This document shows positions 7,807 through 15,324 of a DNA stretch of 64,000 nt, piece after piece. The stretch spans positions 1 to 64,000 of the forward strand of contig JAMPKV010000014.1 in the NCBI GenBank assembly GCA_039962225.1. The letters run 5' to 3'. A program made the translations under genes and the position numbers. The DNA comes from Microcoleus sp. AS-A8. GTDB lineage: Bacteria > Cyanobacteriota > Cyanobacteriia > Cyanobacteriales > Coleofasciculaceae. Below the pieces are notes generated by a model. It did not search any database, was not told the origin of the DNA, and saw nothing but the letters and a program-made list of their open reading frames with translations. Position 1 is the first letter of the stretch; each line of letters opens with the position of its first letter.

Positions 7807-9249
7807 ATGTTAAACCATGTGCTGTCACCAGATACCCAAGCAATTTTATTGCTGTGTGCCAGCTTTGGGCAAAATCGGCAAATGGAACCGCAGCCCTTGA
7901 CGCTAGGTGAGTATAACTCCTTAGCAGGTTGGCTACTTGAAAATGAGATGAGTCCAGGGGATTTGCTGGATTCAACCTTCAAAAATCGGTTATCGAAAAT
8001 ATCCATTGGCAAGCTCGACTCTGACAGGCTGGTAGCTTTACTGGAACGAGGTGTCATGCTGGGCTTGGCAGTTGAGAAGTGGACGAACCAAGGACTATGG
8101 GTGCTGGGACGAGGCGACTCTCAGTATCCCAAGCGTCTTAAACAGAGGCTGAGACATTCAGCACCCGCAATTCTCTATGGGATTGGCAACATAGAACTGC
8201 TTTCTGAAGGAGGGTTGGCTGTTGTTGGTTCTCGTGATGTTGATGAAGAAGGAGTTGGCTATACCCAGAGAGTTGCACAAACTTGTGCTGAACAAGGAAT
8301 ACAGGTAGTTTCCGGTGGGGCGCGTGGGGTAGATTCTTCGGCTATGCTGGCAGTTTTAGAGGCAGGTGGAACCGCTGTAGGTGTACTCGCTGATAGCTTA
8401 AGCAAGGCAGCAGTAGCTGGCAAGTATCGTGCTGGCATTAAAGAAGGGAGACTTACCCTAATTTCTGCCGTCGATCCTGGTGCTAGCTTCAACGCTGGTA
8501 ATGCGATGGGTCGAAACAAGTACATCTATGCTTTAGGTGATTATGCCCTTGTAGTGAGTTCATCTGTAGGTAAGGGCGGTACTTGGGCGGGTGCTACTGA
8601 GGCGCTGGAACGGATAAAGGATGTCCCAATTTTTGTGAGAATGCAGGGAACTATACCAGAAGGTAATCGGCAACTGCTTAAAAAGGGAGCAAAACCTTTG
8701 CCAGTAATACCTGCTAGTTCATTGAAGGGACGATTGAGGACACTCTTAGAAGCCGCTACACCAGAGGTTAAACCAACAAAGACTAAAGTGGAAGCGACAG
8801 ACTCTGAGCTAGCAGATATTCTGGCAAATAAACCTTCACTAGTAGAGCCATTGACAGGTATGATTTTCCCTGCCAATGAGTCAGCTACACCAGAAGTTAA
8901 AGCAACAAAGGCTGAAGTGGAAGCGATAGACCCTGAGGTAGTAGATGTTGTGACAAATAAAGCCTCAGTAGTAGCAGATTCATTTACAGGTATGCTTCTC
9001 CCTGTTAATCAGCCATCTCCAAAAGACATCTACGAAGCAGTTTTACCATTTATCCTCAATCATTTAGAGAAGCCCAAGGATGCAAAATCTCTTGCCGAAT
9101 GTCTTGATGTACGAAAAGGGCAGGTAGAAGATTGGTTAAGTAGAGCTTTAAAAGAAGGTAAGGTGATAAAAACAAAGAAGCCAGTGGCTTATGTAGCTAA
9201 TAAGAAACCTGCTTTATTGTCTCTACTGGAAAAGAAGGGCGGAACTTAG
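7807..9249 (+). CDS. DprA-like SLOG-domain protein with C-terminal winged-helix-like domain
   Basis: The 480-residue protein has the DprA/Smf Rossmann core: VVGSRD (139-144), then VVSGGARGVDSSAMLAVLEA (167-186) and an AMGRNKYIYAL segment. DprA loads RecA on incoming single-stranded DNA during transformation, and related SLOG proteins act as nucleotide sensors in defence islands. The usual His of the 'ARGxDxxaH' motif is Met here. Residues 317-402 are two tandem 43-residue copies of an acidic/lysine-rich linker, followed by a roughly 75-residue helical DNA-binding-like tail (DAKSLAECLDVRKGQVEDWL). The gene is cotranscribed with the RecQ-PRTase gene. The linker repeat and partner make it unlikely to be the ordinary competence DprA. 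Confidence 0.85.
   Translation: MLNHVLSPDTQAILLLCASFGQNRQMEPQPLTLGEYNSLAGWLLENEMSPGDLLDSTFKNRLSKISIGKLDSDRLVALLERGVMLGLAVEKWTNQGLWVLGRGDSQYPKRLKQRLRHSAPAILYGIGNIELLSEGGLAVVGSRDVDEEGVGYTQRVAQTCAEQGIQVVSGGARGVDSSAMLAVLEAGGTAVGVLADSLSKAAVAGKYRAGIKEGRLTLISAVDPGASFNAGNAMGRNKYIYALGDYALVVSSSVGKGGTWAGATEALERIKDVPIFVRMQGTIPEGNRQLLKKGAKPLPVIPASSLKGRLRTLLEAATPEVKPTKTKVEATDSELADILANKPSLVEPLTGMIFPANESATPEVKATKAEVEAIDPEVVDVVTNKASVVADSFTGMLLPVNQPSPKDIYEAVLPFILNHLEKPKDAKSLAECLDVRKGQVEDWLSRALKEGKVIKTKKPVAYVANKKPALLSLLEKKGGT
8755..9012 (+). repeat. Tandem 129-bp duplication inside the DprA-like gene
   Basis: Unit 1 (8755-8883) and unit 2 (8884-9012) encode 43 residues each, starting ATPEVKPTKTKVEA and ATPEVKATKAEVEA and both containing a TGM(I/L)(F/L)P element. 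The copies have diverged but stay in frame. They form a low-complexity linker between the SLOG core and the C-terminal helical domain. Confidence 0.8.
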
Positions 9250-9359
9250 TTTCAGATGTCGTTTGCACGACCACAGAGCGATCGCTTCTTACTACAGCAC
9301 TCTCATGCTTGCAGTTTATCCGCGATCGCTCCCCTTTTTTTCCTATTTATCTCACCAAC

Positions 9360-9713
9360 TTAGACAGATACCTGCACTCTACCTTCAACTACCCTGACTT
9401 GATAAGTGGGAATGCTTACTGTTTCATCATCAAGACACTGTCCAGTCAGTAAGTTGAAATTTTGCTTGTAAATCGGGGAAGCCACTTTGAGGATACCTTT
9501 GCGATCGCCGACAATTCCTCTCGATAACACAAAGGCTTTACTAAACGGATCGTAATTACTAATCGCAAAAACTTCATCCTGATTTCCAACCTTGAAAATT
9601 GCTACCTGTTGACCTTCAACTAAGGCACAAACTCCGGTATTGGGTGCGATCGCTTCAATCGAACAAATATCAACCCAGGTTTTACTCGTCTCACGAACTA
9701 ATGATTGAACCAT
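9360..9713 (-). CDS. nirD: Nitrite reductase (NAD(P)H) small subunit
   Basis: A 117-residue protein starting MVQSLVRETSKTWVDICSIE, with the NirD pattern of a Rieske-like beta-sandwich lacking the usual Cys/His cluster ligands: FAISNYDPFSKAFVLSRGI where a true Rieske protein would have CxH, then PIYKQNFNLLTGQCLDD. NirD is the small subunit that pairs with NirB in assimilatory nitrite reduction to ammonium using NAD(P)H. It lies downstream of nirB on the same strand, separated by 209 bases that include a hairpin. Confidence 0.9.
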   Translation of the reverse strand: MVQSLVRETSKTWVDICSIEAIAPNTGVCALVEGQQVAIFKVGNQDEVFAISNYDPFSKAFVLSRGIVGDRKGILKVASPIYKQNFNLLTGQCLDDETVSIPTYQVRVVEGRVQVSV

Positions 9714-9894
9714 TGTTTTTTTCCTAATAATTACGTGCTGCGTTTTCTTGGGGACTGGTTAGAACATCAATCCAATACATCCCCATAGAACCCCTCCCCA
9801 TTCCTCACTAAAGCTCCGGTCCCCGCAACGAGGAGGGTGCTTGATTCTTTCTACTTCCACCCAAGGGGGATTCTGGGTGATTTCCCCTGCATGT

Positions 9895-9916
9895 CTCCCC
9901 CCTTCCTCAGGGGGAG
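9895..9916 (-). terminator. GC-rich hairpin between nirB and nirD
   Basis: CTCCCCC (9895-9901) pairs with GGGGGAG (9910-9916) around an 8-base loop, just after the nirB stop on the minus strand. No long T-run follows, so it may be an attenuating or RNA-stabilising stem that lowers nirD expression rather than a full terminator. Confidence 0.35.
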
Positions 9917-9922
9917 GTGAGG

Positions 9923-12463
9923 CTATTGTGAAGTAATCGCTAGAGTTTTTTCGTGTTCTTTAGCGGGGCGTTTTTGACCTCGTTCTTCTACATGTAAAAT
10001 ATTCGGATCGGACTCATCAGAATTCACAAAATGACGAAAACGGTTGAGTTTTTCGGCATCTTCAATTGTCGTTTTCCATTCACATTGGTAGGTATTAACC
10101 AGGTACTGCATCTCTTGCTCCAACTCAGCACCAATGCCTAGAGAATCATGAAGAATCACCTGCTTAAGGTAATCAATTCCCCCTTCAAGCTTGTTGAACC
10201 AAGTTGCTGTGCGTTCCAGTCGATCTGCCGTGCGGATATAGAACATGAGGAACCGATCCAAATATTTAATCAAAGTTTCCTTGTCGATATCCTCGGCTAG
10301 CAGTATTGCATGTTGTGGTTTCATCCCACCATTGCCGCACACATACAAATTCCAACCTTTTTCAGTGGCAATTATCCCAAAGTCCTTACTTTGAGCTTCG
10401 GCACATTCACGAGTACAACCCGATACAGCGGATTTTAATTTGTGGGGCGATCGCAAACCCCGATACCGCAGTTCTAATTCAATTGCCAAACTCGTAGAAT
10501 CCTGTACTCCAAAGCGGCACCAAGTACTTCCAACGCAAGATTTCACCGTCCGCAGTGCCTTGCCATAAGCATGTCCTGACTCAAATCCAGCATCAACTAA
10601 TCGCTTCCAAATATGAGGCAATTGCTCTACACGCGCCCCAAATAAATCAATTCTTTGTCCACCTGTAATTTTGGTATAAAGACCAAATTCTTGGGCAACT
10701 TGTCCTAACACAATCAGCTTATCCGGCGTAATTTCCCCACCGGGAACTCGTGGCACAACTGAATAAGTACCGTCCCGCTGAATGTTAGCGAGGTAGTAAT
10801 CATTGGTATCTTGAAGACCAACAAGAGACTTCTCTAAAATATGCTCATTCCAAGTCGAAGCGAGAATCGAAGCTACCGTAGGCTTACAAATTTCACAACC
10901 TCTACCTGTACCATGTTTTTGAATTAATTCATCAAATGTCTTAATTTGGTGAACACGCACCAAGTGATAAAGTTCTTGACGGCTATAAGCGAAGTGTTCG
11001 CAGAGATGATTCTTCACCTCTATCCCTGCTTTCTTCATTTCCGACTTAAGTAAATCCGTCACCAGGGGTACGCAACCACCACAACCTGTTCCAGCTTTTG
11101 TACATTTTTTGATGGTGGGGACATCGGTTAAATTCTGCTCTCGAATAGCTGTACAAATTTGGCCTTTGCTGACATTATTGCAAGAACAAATTTGGGCAGT
11201 ATCCGGTAAGCTTTCCACCCCCATCTTGGCTACAGGTGCGCCTTCTCGTGGCGGCATCAGCAAATCTTCTGGATGAGGTGGCAGGGTAATGGCGTTTTGC
11301 ACAAATTGCAGCAGCGTGCCGTAGGTAGACGCATCTCCGACGAGAATTCCACCGAGTAAACGAGTACCATCCTCGTTCAGCACTAGCTTTTTGTAAATGC
11401 CTTGAACGGTATCAGTGATGGCAATTTCTCTAGCACCGGGAGTTCTGGCAAACGCATCTCCAAAACTAGCAACATCCACCCCCAAAAGTTTGAGTTTGGT
11501 AGACATATCTGCACCAGCAAAGGTGCTGGTGGTGATGTTATTCAACACATCTGCCACGACTCCTGCCATTGTATAACCAGGAGCGACTAAACCATAGATG
11601 CGATTTTTGTAGAGGGCGCATTCACCGATCGCATAAATTTCTGGATCAGATGTTTGGCAGTAGTCGTTAATAACAACACCACCCCGTTCTCCGACTTCTA
11701 ATCCGCAGCTTCTAGCCAGTTCATCACGGGGGCGAATTCCGGTAGAAAAGACGATCATGTCTGTTTCTAACTCAGAACCATCTGCAAAGAGCATCTTGGC
11801 AATTTTGCCATCTTCGCTGACAATTTGGGTCGTTGATTTGCTGGTATGAACCGAAACCCCAAGCGCTTCTATCTTGCTGCGGAGAATCGCGCCACCTGCA
11901 TCATCAACTTGTACAGGCATTAATCGAGAGGCAAATTCAACGACATGGGTTTTCAATCCCATTGTCTTGAGGGCATTAGCGGCTTCTAGACCTAATAAAC
12001 CTCCACCAATAACTACACCAACTTGACAATTTTTGGCGTAGGTAGATATTTCTTCCAGGTCTTCAATTGTGCGGTATACAAAAGCTCCTGAAATCTCATT
12101 CCCCTTAATCGGTGGTACGAAGGGAGAGGAACCGGTTGCGAGGACAATCTTATCGTAGGGAACTGTTAAGCCATTTGCTGATGAGACTGTTTTTTGTTCG
12201 CGATCGATTGCAACAGCTTTATCACCAATATGAATTTGAATACCGTTTTCTTGATAAAGTCCTGGTTCTACCAGTGATAAATCTGCTGCTGTTTTGCCAG
12301 AAAAATAGCCACTGAGGTTAACGCGATCGTAGGCAACACGCGGTTCTTCACAGAAGGTTATTAAGTTCCATTTTTGCGTCGCTCCTTTGGCAATCATCAG
12401 TTCTAGGAACTTGTGTCCTATCATGCCGTTGCCAATAACGATGAGATTCTTTTTGGCTGTCAT
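9923..12463 (-). CDS. nirB: Nitrite reductase (NAD(P)H) large subunit
   Basis: The 846-residue protein has the full NirB architecture: an N-terminal FAD site (VIGNGMIGHKF), an NAD-binding segment (VVIGGGLLGLEAANAL), a BFD-like [2Fe-2S] domain (CSCNNVSKGQICTAI and CTKAGTGCGGC), a second Cys-rich BFD-like module (GTGRGCEICKPTVA), and the siroheme/[4Fe-4S] half-domain with C-x5-C (SCVGSTWCRFG) and C-x3-C (GCTRECAEAQ). It catalyses six-electron reduction of nitrite to ammonium with NAD(P)H. Most cyanobacteria use ferredoxin-dependent NirA instead, so this route is notable. A perfect NtcA box lies 68-81 bases upstream of the ATG. AAAGG precedes the start. Confidence 0.95.
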   Translation of the reverse strand: MTAKKNLIVIGNGMIGHKFLELMIAKGATQKWNLITFCEEPRVAYDRVNLSGYFSGKTAADLSLVEPGLYQENGIQIHIGDKAVAIDREQKTVSSANGLTVPYDKIVLATGSSPFVPPIKGNEISGAFVYRTIEDLEEISTYAKNCQVGVVIGGGLLGLEAANALKTMGLKTHVVEFASRLMPVQVDDAGGAILRSKIEALGVSVHTSKSTTQIVSEDGKIAKMLFADGSELETDMIVFSTGIRPRDELARSCGLEVGERGGVVINDYCQTSDPEIYAIGECALYKNRIYGLVAPGYTMAGVVADVLNNITTSTFAGADMSTKLKLLGVDVASFGDAFARTPGAREIAITDTVQGIYKKLVLNEDGTRLLGGILVGDASTYGTLLQFVQNAITLPPHPEDLLMPPREGAPVAKMGVESLPDTAQICSCNNVSKGQICTAIREQNLTDVPTIKKCTKAGTGCGGCVPLVTDLLKSEMKKAGIEVKNHLCEHFAYSRQELYHLVRVHQIKTFDELIQKHGTGRGCEICKPTVASILASTWNEHILEKSLVGLQDTNDYYLANIQRDGTYSVVPRVPGGEITPDKLIVLGQVAQEFGLYTKITGGQRIDLFGARVEQLPHIWKRLVDAGFESGHAYGKALRTVKSCVGSTWCRFGVQDSTSLAIELELRYRGLRSPHKLKSAVSGCTRECAEAQSKDFGIIATEKGWNLYVCGNGGMKPQHAILLAEDIDKETLIKYLDRFLMFYIRTADRLERTATWFNKLEGGIDYLKQVILHDSLGIGAELEQEMQYLVNTYQCEWKTTIEDAEKLNRFRHFVNSDESDPNILHVEERGQKRPAKEHEKTLAITSQ

Positions 12464-12530
12464 AAACCTTTACAAGCCTTATGCCTCAGTTATCCTCAAT
12501 AACAACTATTAAAGTTTTCAATGTCTTTTA

Positions 12531-12544
12531 GTAAATTTAGCTAC
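12531..12544 (-). promoter_or_regulatory. NtcA-binding site upstream of nirB
   Basis: GTAAATTTAGCTAC (minus strand GTAGCTAAATTTAC) matches the GTAN8TAC consensus of the cyanobacterial nitrogen regulator NtcA perfectly. Its inner edge is 68 bases from the nirB ATG. Twenty-two bases further downstream lies TAGTTG, one mismatch from the TAN3T -10 box expected in NtcA-activated promoters. This predicts induction of nirBD when ammonium is scarce. Confidence 0.7.
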
Positions 12545-12752
12545 ATTATTTGAATATCGATGCAATATTCGCTCGATTTCAATCGTTTTTTTGCATGAGA
12601 TGTTAAGACTGGAACGGATAGGAGAGGAATGCGATCGCTTTCTTGCGAAATTACTCTCTTACCTAGGTGCTGCATTAAACGATCGCACTGTGCAACTTGA
12701 TAGCGATCGCTCAAGCCACTGTGACTATCATCTGTTGGATAAATTAAGATAG

Positions 12753-12935
12753 CCTAGCCCACAATCGAAGGCATATAAACCAGCTCGCCATGCTTTCCTC
12801 AAGCTACCAGTTGCACAACGGAATGCTCTACTATCCCAGCAAGCGGCTATTGTAGCGGAAGACTTCCAACCAGGCACAGAAGGGATGGACTGGACAGATG
12901 AATATGTAGAAGGCAACAGCATGGATGAGGAGTAG
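12753..12935 (+). pseudogene. 5'-truncated gene remnant (antitoxin-like C-terminus)
   Basis: The plus strand is open for 61 codons from just after a TAG at 12750 to a TAG at 12933-12935. It reads as a natural protein end: KPARHAFLKLPVAQRNALLS, then a helix and GTEGMDWTDEYVEG. No start codon with a Shine-Dalgarno site lies in the open part, so it looks like the surviving C-terminus of a small gene, similar in style to cyanobacterial antitoxin proteins. The remaining 12464-12752 region holds the nirB promoter and three HIP1-type sites. Confidence 0.45.
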
Positions 12936-12969
12936 CCAGCTAGGCGAGCTGTATCACTAAGGAGTAAAA

Positions 12970-13215
12970 ATGAAGTGGCAATATTTTAAGGCATACTGTT
13001 CAGTTAAGAGAGAAGGATTACTGGGATATAAGGGTTATCGGGTACTAAATATTGATGGTCAAGAGTACGAGCTTGTGGAAGGATTGAACTTTTTGGGACA
13101 ACAAGAATGGGAATTAGTAGCTGTACATCAGCTTGATGAAGCTTCTGGAGGGTCAGTCGGTGGTATTCGGGATTTAAAATATTTGTACCTCTTCAAAAAA
13201 CCACTCCCTGTATAG
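12970..13215 (+). CDS. Small DUF4177-like protein
   Basis: An 81-residue protein starting MKWQYFKAYCSVKREG with AAGGAG seven bases before the ATG. The pattern of an N-terminal strand 'WQYFKAYC', a central LNxLGQQEWELVAV and a final strand LKYLYLFKKPL matches the small DUF4177-type fold (a short beta-sheet protein of unknown role). No signal peptide. It stands alone; the 288-bp region after it shows nothing clear. Confidence 0.75.
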   Translation: MKWQYFKAYCSVKREGLLGYKGYRVLNIDGQEYELVEGLNFLGQQEWELVAVHQLDEASGGSVGGIRDLKYLYLFKKPLPV

Positions 13216-13512
13216 GGTAGCTGATCGTGTTGCCTATGCCACAAAATTGGATAACTTATTTTCTGGCAATCCCTAATCAAAGGAACTTTCGCTCACAATT
13301 GTAAGTCAATGTCTGAGTTGAGTTCGCAGAAGGCTTGATCGCGAACGCGGTGAATCGTTACTCAACAAACTTATAACAGTACAGCCGTGTTCAGTTCATA
13401 ACTCATAGGATAAGGGCATGGCAATGCCATTTGCCTACACTCATCCTTGTGAGAAAATCGAAGAAATGCCGTTGTAACTGTAATTAATCAACATGATTGT
13501 GAGGTGTACACC

Positions 13513-14334
13513 ATGAAAAAAATATTCCTTATCGCTGCCAGCTTATTGGTATTAAATACCACTGCTGCAAATGCCTGTAGTTGTCTCCCCACTACACCCC
13601 AACAAAGTTTAAAGAACTCTAGAGAAGTCTTTGCTGGAAAAGTTATTGATATTGTCGATCAGAGTGGTACTAATCCCGAAGCTTCAGGCTCTTTGGGTGG
13701 GTTTAAGGTTATTTTTGAAGTTTCAAAAGTTTGGAAAGGAAAAGTAGACAAACAGCAGGTTGTCTTGACATCAGGTTCTAGCGCGAGTTGCGGATACAAC
13801 TTTGAGAAAGGGAAAGAATATCTAGTTTATGCTAATGGGCAGGGAACTCAATTGCAAACTGGGTTGTGCAGTGGCACAACACTCCTTGGCAATGCCCAAA
13901 GAGATTTAGCGGTATTAGGTAGGGGAAAAACACCAGCCGCTCAAACCTCAAACGCCGCTCAACAATTGCAGCGCAACAAGCAATTATGGGCAAAACAAAA
14001 AATCTCCAACTATCGCTACACATTGCGCCGGAGTTGCTTTTGTTTACCTAAATCAAGCGAACCTCTGAAAATTGAAGTTCGTAATGGCAAAGCGACTTCA
14101 ATTGTTGTGGCTAGTGATGGAAAACCCGTTAATCGAGAATACTTCAACAAGCACGATTCAGTAGCGAAACTGTTTCAGGTAGTAGAAGATGCGATCGCCA
14201 AGAAAGCACACCGCCTTTCAGTAACTTACCACCCCACCCTTGGTTACCCAACCCAAATCGACATCGACTATAACAAACAGATGGCTGATGAAGAACTCTC
14301 TCTCACCCTTGAGAATTTGCAACCCCTGAAATAG
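13513..14334 (+). CDS. Secreted Cys-rich protein: TIMP/NTR-like domain plus DUF6174-like domain (copy 1)
   Basis: A roughly 273-residue precursor. MKKIFLIAASLLVLNTTAANA is a signal peptide whose cleavage would expose CSCLPTTPQQS. A mature protein starting Cys-x-Cys is the hallmark of the TIMP/netrin-like fold, in which that N-terminus chelates metal. Residues about 25-140 match such a domain (VFAGKVID, KVWKG, CGYNFEKGKEYLVYA). After a linker, about 150-270 is a DUF6174-like domain (QLWAKQKISNYRYTLRRSC, then VTYHPTLGYPTQIDIDY). It is exported; whether it inhibits proteases is unknown. GAGGT precedes the ATG at 13513; the GTG at 13504 is a less likely start. A close paralogue follows at 14462. 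Confidence 0.85.
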   Translation: MKKIFLIAASLLVLNTTAANACSCLPTTPQQSLKNSREVFAGKVIDIVDQSGTNPEASGSLGGFKVIFEVSKVWKGKVDKQQVVLTSGSSASCGYNFEKGKEYLVYANGQGTQLQTGLCSGTTLLGNAQRDLAVLGRGKTPAAQTSNAAQQLQRNKQLWAKQKISNYRYTLRRSCFCLPKSSEPLKIEVRNGKATSIVVASDGKPVNREYFNKHDSVAKLFQVVEDAIAKKAHRLSVTYHPTLGYPTQIDIDYNKQMADEELSLTLENLQPLK

Positions 14335-14409
14335 GTAAAATGTGTTAGCCAATTCCCTGATGGGGAGCGATCGCGCCAGCCAAACAAAGACAATATTTTT
14401 GATGAGAGG

Positions 14410-14443
14410 AACTTTGACTGATATCTTTCAGTCAAAGTTTTAT
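14410..14443 (+). terminator. Hairpin between the two Cys-rich paralogues
   Basis: AACTTTGACTGA (14410-14421) pairs perfectly with TCAGTCAAAGTT (14428-14439) around a 6-base loop and is followed by T-rich sequence. It ends about 20 bases before the ATG of the second paralogue, so it could terminate the first transcript or cover the start of the second. Confidence 0.55.
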
Positions 14444-14461
14444 TATTGTCATGTGTAAGCC

Positions 14462-15283
14462 ATGAAAAAAATATTCCTGCTTGCGGCAAGCCTATTGGTT
14501 TTAAATTCCCATCTAGCCAGTGCTACATGTCTTTGTATTCCCACTACACCCAAAAAAAGTTTCAGAACCTCTAGGGCGGTTTTTGCAGGAAAAGTCATTG
14601 ATATTATGGCTAAAACTGATAGGAGTCGCGACACTTCAGATTCTTTGGTTGCGTTCAAAGTTACATTTGAAGTTTCAAAAGTTTGGAAAGGAAAAGTAGA
14701 CAAACAGCAGGTTATCTTGACATCGGAATCCTTCGGAGGTTGCGAATACTCCTTTGAAAAAGGAAAAGAGTATCTTGTTTATGCTTCTGGTGAGGAATTG
14801 ACAATACAAACTGGGTTGTGCGACGCTACAAAACCTCTTGCCAACGCCCAAGCTGATTTAGCCGTGTTGGATCAGGAGACAAGAGTAACTCCTGAAAACA
14901 CAAGCACTGCTCAATTGCAGCGAAACAAGCAATTGTGGGCTAAGCAAAGTATCTCCAACTACCGCTTCACAGTGCGCCAGACTTGCTTTTGTTCAATGGA
15001 ATCAATGCAACCCGTGAATATTGAAGTCCGTAATGGGAAAGTTACTTCAATCGTTCCTGCCATTGATGCACTGTCATTTAATCAGGAGGACTTCACAGAC
15101 ATTGATTCGATCGCCAAGCTGTTTGATGTGATAGAAGATGCGATCACAAAGGAAGCAGAAGACCTGTTAGTAACTTACCACCCTACCCTCGGCTACCCAA
15201 CCAAGATTAGTATCAATTACGCGGCATTCACGGCGGATGACGAGATATCTTTCACCGTTGAGAATCTGCAACCGCTCAAATAG
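14462..15283 (+). CDS. Secreted Cys-rich protein: TIMP/NTR-like domain plus DUF6174-like domain (copy 2)
   Basis: A 273-residue tandem paralogue of the 13513 gene with the same layout: signal peptide MKKIFLLAASLLVLNSHLAS, a Cys-x-Cys start (CLCIPTTPKKS), a shared core (VSKVWKGKVDKQQV), a linker, then QLWAKQSISNYRFTVRQTC and VTYHPTLGYPTKISINY. The cores are very similar while the linkers and several loops have diverged, indicating an old tandem duplication with selection on the fold. The start has no strong ribosome-binding site because the preceding hairpin occupies that area. No nearby peptidase gene suggests a target. Confidence 0.85.
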   Translation: MKKIFLLAASLLVLNSHLASATCLCIPTTPKKSFRTSRAVFAGKVIDIMAKTDRSRDTSDSLVAFKVTFEVSKVWKGKVDKQQVILTSESFGGCEYSFEKGKEYLVYASGEELTIQTGLCDATKPLANAQADLAVLDQETRVTPENTSTAQLQRNKQLWAKQSISNYRFTVRQTCFCSMESMQPVNIEVRNGKVTSIVPAIDALSFNQEDFTDIDSIAKLFDVIEDAITKEAEDLLVTYHPTLGYPTKISINYAAFTADDEISFTVENLQPLK

Positions 15284-15324
15284 GTAAAATGTTTTAACAA
15301 ATTCCAACCCCCCAAGAGTCACAC

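Noticed and set aside
12728-12922. 64-codon minus-strand frame
   Set aside because: The plus strand of the same bases reads as a natural protein C-terminus, so the minus frame is its shadow.
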